Shown here in pieces: positions 30,945-40,958 of a stretch of 64,000 nt of DNA. The position numbers were made by a program, and so were the translations under genes. The DNA is taken from NCBI GenBank assembly GCA_030544215.1, contig JARZZO010000011.1, positions 1,102,001-1,166,000 of the forward strand, given 5' to 3'. The DNA is from Zantedeschia hybrid cultivar (Eukaryota > Streptophyta > Magnoliopsida > Alismatales > Araceae). The notes under the pieces are model-generated. The model did not search any database, was not told the DNA's origin, and worked only from the letters and a program-made list of their open reading frames with translations. Each line of letters begins with the position of its first letter. Position 1 is the first letter of the stretch.

Positions 30945-32518
30945 ATGTCGTCGAATAACCCACTCCGTGTCATACTTGATGCCAAACGTTTGACTAGCCT
31001 GAACTACTCGGATTGTTTGGACAAGATAGGATATATGTTGACTATTGAGAATAGAAGTTGTTTGATTTATTATGGTAATAAATCAATAACTTCAGCATCT
31101 TTAGTCAATGGTCTATATCTCTTAGATGTTTCTTATTACAATCTTCAAATTGATAATGCTCTTAAGAAGAGTAAGAATTGTGTGAACCAAGCCTACATGT
31201 GGCATTGTAGACTTGGGCATATTGGTGAAAGCAGGTTGCAAAGGTTGCACAAGCATGGTTATTTAAATGCATTCGATTATGAATCGTTTGCGACATGTGA
31301 ATCCTGTCTTATGGGAAAGATGGCAAAATCTCCATTTATTGGATATGGAGAACGTGCCAAGGATATTTTGGAACAAATACATTCGGATGTATGTGGTCCA
31401 ATGTCCACTCAAGCTAAAGGTGGCTTTTCTTATTTCATCACGTTCACCGATGACTTCTCAAGATTCGGCTATGTGTACCTAATGAAGTACAAGTCGGAAA
31501 CATTTGAGAAGTTTAAGGAGTTCAAAAATGAGGTAGATAAGCAGTTAAGAAAGAGTATTAAAGTTCTTCGATCAGATCGAGGAGGAGAATAGTTGAGTAC
31601 TAATTTCGCACAATTCTTAAAGGATAATGGTATCCTTTCTCAGCTAACCCCTCCATATACACCACAGATAAATGGTGTATCAGAAAGAAGGAATCCCACC
31701 TTATTGGATATTGTGCGATCCATGATGAATTTTTCGGGATTACCAGTGTCCCTCTGGAGGTATGCTCTAGAGTCAGCAACATACCTACTGAACAGAGTAC
31801 CCAGCAAGTCTGTGGCCTCTACTCCATATGAGATATGGAAAGGTAGGAAACCATAACTTAAACATGTCAAAGTCTGGAGTTGTCCTGCTCATGTAAAGAG
31901 GCATAATCCAGACAAGCTGGAATCACGAACTGATAAATACAGGTTTGTGGGATATCCAAAGGAAACCTCTGGATACTATTTTTACCATCATGGTGAACAA
32001 AAGGTGTTTGTCGCCAGGAAAGCTGTCTTCCTGGAAGATGAATACCTTCTCCAAGAGAACAGTGGGAGTAAAATAGTACTGTAAGAGGTTCCAGATCTCC
32101 AAACAGGTGCATTATCATCAGATGAGATATCAGTTTCTGAATCTGTTCAGGTACACACAAATGAGCCTCGTAAATCTGGTAGATTACCTAAACTACCCGA
32201 ACGATATGTAGGACATATCTCTGAAGGTGAGTCTAAGGAAGAATACAATGAGGATGATGATCTTAAAACCTACCAAGAGGCCATAGAGGGCCCAAAAGCC
32301 GGGAAATAGTGAGAAGCCATGAACTTAGAAATCCAGTCCATGTACACCAACCAAGTTTGGAACTTGGAGAACTTACCCGAAGGTATTGTACCCATCGGAT
32401 GCAAGTGGATCTTTAAGAGAAAGATTGGTGCTGATGGATGGATCGATACTTGGTGGCAAAGGGATATCGTCAAAGGCAAGGAATTGACCATGACGAGACT
32501 TTCTCACCAGTTGCCATG
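30945..32518 (+). pseudogene. Copia gag start fused to integrase by deletion, then broken
   Basis: The first 28 or so residues (MSSNNPLRVILDAKRL) resemble the usual start of copia Gag. The next residues (GYMLTIENRSCLIYYG) belong to the GAG-pre-integrase region, so most of gag and all of the protease are missing. The rest includes the zinc-finger part (HCRLGHIGESRL ... CESCLMGK) and the integrase core (HSDVCGP, FTDDFSRFGY, LRSDRGGE). A TAG follows at 31590. The frame continues through 31593-31856 (PYTPQINGVSERRN, the catalytic Glu), then has further stops near 31855, 32082 and 32308 and a shift near 32450. Confidence 0.88.
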
Positions 32519-32578
32519 ATAAAGTCGATCAGAGTTCTACTCGCCATTGCTGCACATTTTGATTACGAAATCTGACAG

Positions 32579-33760
32579 ATGGATGTGAAGACTGCCTTCC
32601 TCAACGGCAACGTTGAGGAAGAGGTGTATATGATACAACTAGAAGGCTTCACATCAAAAGAATCTCCAGATAAAGTGTGCAAGCTTCAGAGGTCCATTTA
32701 TGGACTGAAGCAAGCTTTCCGGAGCTGGAACATAAGATTTGACCAGGCTGTCAAGTCTTATAACTTCATTAAGAATGAAGATGAGCCTTGTGTGTACAAG
32801 AAGACCAGTGGGAGTGCAGTCACCTTCTTAGTTCTTTATGTAGATGACATACTAGTCATTGGGAATGATGTAGCTATGATGTCATCAGTACAGATCTGGC
32901 TGTCGAAAAATTTCTCCATGAAGGATTTGGGAGAAGCATCTTACGTATTGGGAATACGGATCTATAGAGATAGATCAAAGAGGATGCTTGAAATGACCCG
33001 ATCTTTGTACATAGATACCATAGTCAAAAGGTTTGACATGGAAAATTTTAAGAGAGGTTTCATACCGATGAGACATGGAATTAGTCTCTCAAAGGAGCAG
33101 TCTCCTAAGACTCCTAATGAGAGGGCATTCATGGATAGAATACCCTATGCCTCTGCCGTAGGATCTATCATGTATGCCATGCTATGTATAAGGCCTGATA
33201 TTGCATTTGCTCTAAGTGTTACGAGCAGATTTCAAGCTGATCCAGGTGAAGAGTACTTGAAGGCAGTGAAATGTATCCTTAAGTACTTGAGAAGAACTAA
33301 GGATATGTCTTTTGTCTATGTAGGAGGTGACTTGAAACTACGAGGCTTTAATGACTCGAGTTTCCAGTCAGATCCAGATGATAACAAGTCTACATCTGGA
33401 TTCGTGCTTACTTTGAATGGAGGAGCAGTGTGCTGGAAGAGTTCCAAGCAAGCAACCACTGCAGATTTGACGACTAAAGCTGAGCACATCGTTGCAGCTG
33501 AAGCTTTCAAGGAAGTAGTGTGGTTGAAGAAGTTCATCACCGACTTTGACATAGTTCCCTGCATCTTTGATCATGTTCCACTGTTGTGCGACAACAATGG
33601 GACTACTACACATGTGAAAGAGCCGTGGTCTCATCAGAAATCGAAAGATATTCTGAGGCCCTTTCATCTTATCCAGAGGAGATGTAATAGTGGAAAGAGT
33701 TCCATCTATCGACAATGTTGCAGATCCACTGATAAAGCCATTGGCTCAAATTGTGTTTGA
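32579..33760 (+). pseudogene. Copia reverse transcriptase / RNase H, damaged
   Basis: Open frame with the copia RT motifs MDVKTAFLNG, VCKLQRSIYGLKQA, LYVDDILVIG (catalytic YVDD intact) and FSMKDLGEASYVLG. RNase H follows (GFNDSSFQSDPDDNKSTSG, WKSSKQATT, TTKAEH). The last 40 or so residues leave the family consensus, so a frameshift near 33640 is likely. The frame has no proper upstream start and is separated from integrase by stops. Confidence 0.9.
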
Positions 33761-33810
33761 GCGTCACCTAAAGCTTATAGGCTCATTGTATAAAGGTGAT
33801 TGGCTTTAGT

Positions 33811-33823
33811 CCAAATGGGAGAT
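33811..33823 (+). promoter_or_regulatory. Polypurine tract of the copia element
   Basis: CCAAATGGGAGAT immediately precedes the TGTTAG start of the 3' LTR, the usual copia arrangement for plus-strand priming. Confidence 0.8.
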
Positions 33824-35375
33824 TGTTAGTTTTAGGTGGCCTACAAGCCAATCTGACTATGTACATCTCGTTCATTTATTAATATAATGACATAATATTC
33901 ATTATGTGTAAATCGCATAATTATCGTTTCATAATGAAGTCCGTGAATATGTGCTATAGTGATCAAATTATGATGAGATCATACAATTGAGATTGATCAC
34001 TTAAACACACATATTCTTAATCGTTCCTAGTCGGAGGATATTCGAGAAGGACATCGGATATCCGGTTAGACTAGTACAGATTACTCCTGCTCATATGATG
34101 AGGGTGACTGATCTCATAAGTCACTTGCGTGGAGACACTAAGGCGAATATGTAGGTGTTCATTGGAGAATGAGTTCACTAAACTGATCCGACTGAATCGC
34201 TGGATGGTATTATACCTCACTGTCAACCAGCTTGATTATATTGTCGCAGTTGCGTGGATGGTCCTCGGACCTGAGACACCAAGGACACCTTGTCAATGGA
34301 CTTCTATGCTTTGACCTTGGTTTACAAATCTCTAGCTACGGGATTCTAAAACGCCAAGGATTGGGTACAGCGGAATACCGTCGAAGAGAATTGTGTGTCA
34401 ATAAGGAATCATTCGCTCTCGGTACTTAGAGAGAGAATGCTCTAGGAAGGATGTGCGGAAGTCCCGGGTTAGGGCGGACGATAATATCGGGAAAGGAGTT
34501 TTCCGATATTTATTAGCGGCATTCAATCCAAGTGAGTCGACCGGTTAGGATTTGACAACACGTTATACCTTGAGTTAACTCGAGAGCATTGTACGAATGA
34601 AGGATTATATCCACGCGGTAACTGTCGGCGGAAAGGTTCCAAGAGTGGGTTACTTAACCCCGATACCTTCTGAGTTCACGCGATGTTGCTTGGCACCCAA
34701 CGTGATCGGAGGCCCGGTCGAATTCGATGTGCGACATCAATTCGATTGATTAATTAATTAATAAAGAGTTATTACTTGATTAATAAAGCCAGTAAGGAGT
34801 TACTAGGCTTATTGGGCTATTAACCAAACTGGTAATTGGGCCTAGAGGGTCACACGTAAATGATTCTCAAGGCGATGGATAAATAAGTGGGTTTTATATA
34901 AACCGGGGGTTTTTATGAAAAATCGCGCGATTAGTATAAAACATTGCGAACGGGCTGAGCAGGCCAAACTGCTGCTAACTCTAGCCGCCCCTCCTCTGTT
35001 TCTCTCTCTCTCTCTGGCGTCCCAGACAGATCTAGATCTGCTCTGCCGCTTCTCCGACTCCCGTTCGACGGAAAATTGTACGCACGTTCCGGCGATCGTT
35101 GCGGCGACCGGCGGAGGTTTCGTGGGCTGCGAAGAACGAGGAACGTGAGGATATCCGTCGCGAGGAGGATCGCGTGGACTTCGCTAGAGGCCGGGTACTT
35201 GCGCAGCTTGCGGTGTTGCACCGACGGAACCGAACGGTTGCGGATTCGAATCCGCACACGGTAAGAACTGATTATCCGATAATCTGATTTTTTTTATTTT
35301 GAAACGGGAACGGATCTCCGTTTTTATTTTTATTTCCGCTACGCAGGAGATCCGGAGAAACCCGAGAACTCAACA
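33824..35375 (+). repeat. Copia 3' LTR
   Basis: 1552 bp, TGTTAGTTTT ... GAACTCAACA, with TGTT/AACA inverted ends. A TATA box (TATATAA, 34895-34901) lies in the middle. Its last 140 bp match 13761-13900. A CT-rich stretch follows at 35000-35025. Confidence 0.92.
34895..34901 (+). promoter_or_regulatory. TATA box of the copia LTR
   Basis: TATATAA within GGGTTTTATATAAACC, the only strong TATA candidate in this LTR. Confidence 0.65.
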
Positions 35376-35630
35376 CTCTCTGGCGCGTTAGCTCCATCAT
35401 CGGCCCCAACTTTCCTCCGGCATGGTTGTTTTGCCCTTTGTGTTTGTTTATTACCCTTTGCTCTGTAGTTTACCCCACCAGTTCTTTGGTGATGTACTTT
35501 TCGGGCCGTGTCCACCCCATCACCCTCCATCCTCGGTTATGTTTTGTGTCTCTTTTACCCCCTTAACGTGTACTCCTTGCCCATCTCTGGCTTGTATTTA
35601 TGCTCAATAATTAATGGAAGGTAGCTTTTA
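35376..35630. other. Short unique stretch between copia and the solo LTR
   Basis: CT-rich, with no supported gene. A 62-codon frame at 35422-35610 shows no recognisable similarity. Confidence 0.5.
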
Positions 35631-35636
35631 GTATCA

Positions 35637-36353
35637 TGTAACCGTCGAAAATTGGTCGGATTACGGTGACCGTCAGATCGGAAATCCCGACTACTCGATA
35701 GAATTTATTTGGAATAGAAATGCTCAGGGTAGAACCTGCAAGAGGGAGACTAGAAGCATCAAGGGGGCTCCCTAGCCTGATGGAGAGCAAACTTTCGGAT
35801 GCCTAAGTTAGATGTTAGAAGATGAGATCTTGCTAGGGGTTCTTGGTGTTTAGAATGACATACCTTGTATCGGAGAAGATCCGGTGATTATATAGTCATT
35901 CCCTCTTCTGAGATATTCTGAGGATGATTTCCTCAGAATTGATGATATGTCCACGATCCGATCCCCTTGATCAGGGAGATCGTGGGATAATGGGCAAGTA
36001 TAGATTCGCCCGCCGTTGTGGGGGGCAGATTGTGCGGACCTTCTGTAAGTGGGCAATCGCATCCGAAAGATTCGCCTGATGATGTGGAGGCGTGAAGGGG
36101 TCGCCCCTTGGGGGAGAACCTTCATTATTGCGGGGGGCCCAGCCGAGATCCTGGGGGGTCTTGGGAGCTGCTACTAGACGCGAGGTCGGGAGACCCAACG
36201 ATTCGGACCTGGTGGTTCCAACACTTGCCTCTGTCATGAGGGCCAGGGTACCAAGTGCCACGTGTCTCCTTGAGCCAGCTTTGGTGGGTTATTGGCCTTT
36301 TGGCCCGGGGGGTAAATGAGCCTAATTGGGCCGAATCCAATTACCCCTCATCA
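35637..36353 (+). repeat. Solo LTR (about 717 bp)
   Basis: TGTAACCGTC ... CCCCTCATCA, with GTATC on both sides (35631-35635 and 36354-36358). One extra A separates the left copy from TG. A TATA-like TTATATAG is near 35886. No internal retrotransposon sequence adjoins either end. This is what recombination between two LTRs leaves behind. Orientation is inferred from the TATA motif. Confidence 0.7.
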
Positions 36354-36358
36354 GTATC

Positions 36359-37967
36359 GTTCAAAAAAAGTGTATCCATCTTTCACGTTATGTTTGTCTA
36401 TTCTACGAGATAGGCATTGATCCGCCACTCACAATTGCACGTAATGTCATTTACCACATTCGTTAGTTAAAACATGATGATATCAAGTTGAGATTTGGAG
36501 GAAAAAATCAGCCTTGCATAAAGATCTTAAATCGCAAAAAAATGGTTTTTTTAGTGTTTAAAAACACTTTTTACCCATAAATATAAAAAAATAAGCTATT
36601 CTTTTTCTAAGAAGCATAGTTTGTTATTTTGAAAAGGATGTGATAAAACATGAATCTTGGCCTTTTTAATAAAATCATGATATAGTTTTGGAAAACCTGT
36701 TTAGAGGAAAAAGTGTACTTACGTCGTTATGTTTTCAAAATGTATTTCCCTTTCACTTACTTTTCGCTTAGTCTATTCTTGAGGGGTCAAGTAACTCGGA
36801 CCCTTTTTTTGGGTCAAATGGCTAAGTAGCCATTTTTTTATAGAAGATCTAGATTCGAATCCAAGTAAGGGTCCAATTTTTTCGCTCAAGTAGGTGAGCG
36901 TTTCCGCTTAATGAGAAGAGTGATTAGAGCTCTAGCTGGATTTTGGAAACGTTGGAAACGTAATCCTGCCGACATAGGCAAAAATAATCTCATAGTTGTT
37001 TTTAAGCTCCCATTCAACTAGAATATGAGACCTCTCAAAGAGAGACAACGGATTGAAGCCAACTGCTCTAGGTGACTGGTTCCGCTGGGACCTCTCAAAA
37101 CCCTGTTCAACCCACAAAGAGGACATGACTACAAATAGAATGCGATGCGTTGGAGCAAGAATAGACTATGCAACTGTTTGGTCCATTTCAACTTAACTCA
37201 TTGACACCCAAACCTATATATGTCGCAAGCAAAATAGACTAATGGGCTAGTAAACCACGCAGCCTCCCCCTCTCCCTCGTCGCCCTCGCAGCACATCGTT
37301 TCATCCCAAGTCCCATCCTTGTTCTTCCACACCGAACAGCCATCCATAAGTAAACAACAAAAGGCCCCTCGTTTACCCCGGGTATTCACAACATCTTTTC
37401 TTCAAACAAGCGGTTTGGGGCAAGTTTGTGCAGCAAAAAGGTTATTTTCTTGCTCTGTTTACAACGTTTTAGATAACAAGACCCTGGATATACAAGTCGG
37501 CAAGAAGAGGTGGAACCCATGTCTACTTGGAAGGAAAAAAAGAGAGCACATTGCATACCTGCACCATGTGTGTATGTCTGGAAGGGCATGGGCAGCTGCA
37601 GCTTGGGGGACCTCGCTGCTGTCTAGGTAGCTTTTCCAGTGAAGCCTAGAAACGAAGTGATGAGATGTTTCTGTTAAGAACCATGCCAGTAGCACTAGTA
37701 TTAATGCCCAATAATGGCAGCGCTGCGGTGGGGTTATGGACTATGGGTTAGCAGCATGTGGAATAAAAAGGTTGCAGGATGCCTCACCCTCTAATATCAT
37801 CTTCCCATATGAAACTTTCGGCTGCTACCTTAACTAGGTGTACCGCTCAAGAACGTGCCATGTGAGGCAGAGGAATTGGGTTGGAAGTCTAGCTTTTAAA
37901 TCTAGTTTTTCTCCCATTTGATCGGTGGAAAAATCTTCACCCTGTATTTTAGCTTCCATATTGCACA
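36359..37967. other. Intergenic stretch
   Basis: No supported gene; short frames at 37198-37695 look random. A possible tRNA-derived fragment at 36818-36862 is discussed among rejected items. Confidence 0.5.
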
Positions 37968-37975
37968 TTCAAAGT

Positions 37976-38598
37976 TAGGGGTGTTCACTATTCGGTTCAA
38001 ATCGAAAAATCAAACCGAATTAGTCAATTCGCTTTGGTTTGGTTTGATTTGAACTTTTGAAATTTTCAATCAAACTGAATTAATAAATTTGGTTTGATTT
38101 GATTTCCCTTGTTCATAAACCAAACCAATATGAATAAATCGAATTACGTTAAAAATGTGTAATATAAGTATTAAATTCTTAGATTAAGTGTAAATTTATG
38201 TCAATTATAAGATATAAAATTTTAAATTATTTTCAAATAATATCTTTTAGATCATCATCTTGTACCAAAAAGATGTTGAGTCTTTAATAAAATAGGATGT
38301 TTAACTATAATAGTCCATTTCGAGACTTAAACCTTCAAACAATTTTCAAATAATATTGTTTCAATAACTATTTTTTAAAAATAATGTTGAAGTGAATTAT
38401 TTAACCATAGTGGCCCATTATAAGGCCTAAGCCGCAAACCAAACCGAATCATACCGAATTATTTCGGTTTAGTTTGGTTCGGTTTCAAATTATTACGGTT
38501 TAATTTGATTCGATTTGACTCTCTACTTCATTTTGATTTGATTTCTAAAATTTTACTTTTAAACTAAATCAAATCAAATCAAACCATGAACACCCCTT
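37976..38598. mobile_element. hAT-like MITE, 623 bp
   Basis: Ends TAGGGGTGTTCA and TGAACACCCCTT are inverted repeats. The 8-bp direct repeat TTCAAAGT flanks it at 37968-37975 and 38599-38606, the target duplication length of hAT elements. The interior is AT-rich with repeated GGTTTGATTTG-type words on one side and their complement on the other, so much of it can fold back. No transposase. Confidence 0.85.
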
Positions 38599-38606
38599 TT
38601 CAAAGT

Positions 38607-39229
38607 ATGTATGGATGGAGAAGAACTTTCAGCGCATGGAACATTCTCTTTTGCATAACCTCCAATATCTGTCCCCATCGATAAGAGCAAATCGATTTCC
38701 TATCCATATAGCCTTGTGTGCCTGAAATCTTAAAGATGCTACATGTCGGACTAGCATTAGATTCTGGCTCAACTCGATGACACATTCGGAGTAGTCATAT
38801 CATATTGCTCGAGGAAACAATAAAGAAACCTTGAAACCTGATAGAGAGGATTAATTCTTTCCATTTCCTGGATACCTTCAAGAGAAGTTAGTTTTACTGA
38901 TTAGATTTAAAAGAGTTATGTCCTCGTAGACTTGTAGTATGTTAGATTTTATAGAGTGAAATTTTATGGTTGGCTTAGATGGAAGAATCCGAAGAAGACC
39001 ATATGTGGGATTAGCAGCAACTCAGTGGGAAGAGGCATCCAATACAATCACAAGCCATGATCCAGTCTGTCATATGAATCATTTTGTTATACCCTTTACC
39101 AAACAAGTTCTCTCACGGTAATCCGGGCAAATAGTTGTGTTGATATCTTCCTTGACAGTTTCACTGTCACAAGGCAAATTCAGAGATCATCTTTTGCAAC
39201 AGATCTGAGCTCTGGCCTTTACTGAGTTA
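38607..39229. other. Intergenic stretch between the two MITEs
   Basis: I see nothing with a supported function. Confidence 0.5.
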
Positions 39230-39237
39230 TTAGATGT

Positions 39238-39592
39238 TGTTAGGGGTGTCAATTGGGCGGATCAGTCCGTGGCCTAGTTCAACCTAGTCCATATTAAAGG
39301 AAATTGAATTGGCCTAAATTATATAAATTAGGTTGAATTAAATTTGGGTTGAGTTAAACTGAAAATAGGTTGGCCCAATTTAATCTATTAACTTTTACAA
39401 TAATTCATATAAAAATTAAAACATTTATAAAAAATTATTTATAAACATGGCCAACTCAACCCAATCCAACTCTAACTCAACCCACTTACTATTGAATTGA
39501 AGCTGAATTTGAGGTTAAATTTGGACTAGACTAAAATTGAGTTGAACTATTTTGAATTTGCGTTAGACTCAATTCTCGCACAATTTACATCC
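39238..39592. mobile_element. Second MITE-like insertion, 355 bp
   Basis: Flanked by the 8-bp direct repeat TTAGATGT (39230-39237 and 39593-39600). The left end carries GGGGTGTCAATTG, and the right end, reversed, reads GGATGTAAATTG, an imperfect terminal inverted repeat. The AT-rich interior has paired words (GGTTGAATTAAATT, AACTCAACCC). The first MITE has a similar GGGGTGT end, so both may be hAT-related. Confidence 0.7.
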
Positions 39593-39773
39593 TTAGATGT
39601 GGCAAATGATAAACATGAAAGATTCCCCTGATGTACTATGGCCTGTAGTTCAGAGACAGTGATAGGGAATGCTGTAGTTATCAGTTAACCTTATCTGTCT
39701 GCTTAGTGGGTTTAAAAAATAAAACCTCCAGATAGTGACATGGATTGGCAACTCGAGGTTGCTTTTAGACATA

Positions 39774-39778
39774 CTTTC
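39774..39778. repeat. Target site duplication CTTTC, left copy (gypsy C)
   Basis: CTTTC precedes the 5' LTR and recurs at 52380-52384 after the 3' LTR. Confidence 0.95.
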
Positions 39779-40922
39779 TGATGCGGCAGAATCCGATTCG
39801 GCCCATTGCAGCAGGCCCAAACCCCATTCAGCCCAACAATAGCAGTATTAGGCCCTCCGGCGGCCTTCGGCCCGTTAGCGGCCCAGCAGCCCTCGGCCCA
39901 TGAGCGGCCCCGTCGCTCCCGGCCCGGCAGGCTTCAGCCCGTCAGCGGCCCACCAGCCTACGGCCCGGGAACAGCACGGCGGCCCAGGGCCCAGCAGGCT
40001 TCGGCCCGTCAGCGGCCCAACCCCCTTCGGCCCGGTAGCCGAATCCGGCCCACTCCGGTGGCGGATCAGACGCTATGGCGGTTTATCAGTAAGCCTCCTT
40101 TTAGTCCTATATCGGCTGTCACCGTTAACCATCCGCTACCCTCCGCTATAAGTATCCTGCTACTTGTGGCCAAGGAGGTAGGTGGGAAAAACGGATGCCC
40201 CCCTAAGCTTCCGAAACCCCTTAAAGGACTACTGTCCGAATAGGGTTCTAGCTGTTTCTTCTTGCTTCCTGAATCGAATCTTCTTCAGAAGCTAACTTGA
40301 CCGTCGGAGGGGGTTCCCCAGGGCTGACGCCCGGGACTCCTGCTGACTGGTTCTTCTTCTTCTTTCCCTCCTGCAGGGGCTCGGTTTGAATCATCGCCGA
40401 CCTCCCCGAGTCGGTCTCGGCCGCCGACCTCGGACTCCTCTCCCCGGTCTCGACGCCGAACGCCGGCTGCCCCGCGCCAGGAGACTCGGTCTCACGCTGA
40501 AGTAGCCTTCGGACTCGCCGTCCGAGGGCAATCCCGTCGGTCGCCCCGCGCCAGGAGACTCGGCCTCGCGCTGAAGGTGCCTTCGGACCCCCGCGTCGGA
40601 GAGAGAGCCGTCCCCCCGTCCGATCTCGGACTTTCCGGCTTCTGCTCCGACGCTCGTCTACAGCTCCGCCGACAGGAGCTCCTGCTCGCGCCGCGCCTTC
40701 GTCCGACCGAAGGAGCAGCGGCTCACTATCCAAGAGCAGCTCCGGCGGCAGATCGCGCCCCCCGCGGGCGGATCCTCTTCATTCCGAAACAGCCTCGGCT
40801 TCGCCCTGTTGTGGATCCCCGTCGGGTCCCCTCGTCACCGTTCGATCCGGACCGGCTCCGGATCCTCCTTGTTTCGGATCCCCGTTTGCGGGATCCGGTC
40901 GTGATAGATCCAGTCTACATCA
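39779..40922 (+). repeat. 5' LTR of gypsy C
   Basis: TGATGCGGCAG ... CTACATCA, 1144 bp and GC-rich. The promoter candidate TATAAGTA lies near 40146. The first 260 bases repeat the words CGGCCC and CAGC in a quasi-periodic way. Confidence 0.95.
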
Positions 40923-40924
40923 CG

Positions 40925-40942
40925 TGGCGCCGTCTGTGGGAA
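40925..40942 (+). promoter_or_regulatory. Primer-binding site of gypsy C
   Basis: TGGCGCCGTCTGTGGGAA starts 2 bases after the LTR. The Gag ATG follows at 40959, so this element has almost no leader, unlike gypsy A and B. Confidence 0.8.
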
Positions 40943-40958
40943 ACCAACAAAACAAGTC

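Larger units (their letters stand above)
13761..35375 (+). mobile_element. Ty1/copia retrotransposon, interrupted by gypsy A and gypsy B
   Basis: A 140-bp piece of 5' LTR (13761-13900), an initiator-Met primer site, a long leader (13901-16115 and 30379-30944), a rearranged gag-integrase frame, RT/RNase H, a polypurine tract and a complete 3' LTR (33824-35375). Domain order integrase before RT shows copia. The 140 bases of 5' LTR differ from the 3' LTR at 10 positions by my alignment (about 7 percent), so it is much older than gypsy B or C. The rest of the 5' LTR must lie left of gypsy A, outside the window. Confidence 0.9.

Noticed and set aside
36781..36900. Possible tRNA-derived SINE head: TGGCTAAGTAGC (box A-like) and GATTCGAATCC (box B-like) about 33 bases apart
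   Set aside because: Only two short motifs match; no target duplication or tail is seen and no cloverleaf can be drawn.
39806..40733. Open frames inside the gypsy C LTRs (also 51263-52405)
   Set aside because: GC-rich LTR sequence gives long random frames; both copies are LTR and carry no recognisable domain.
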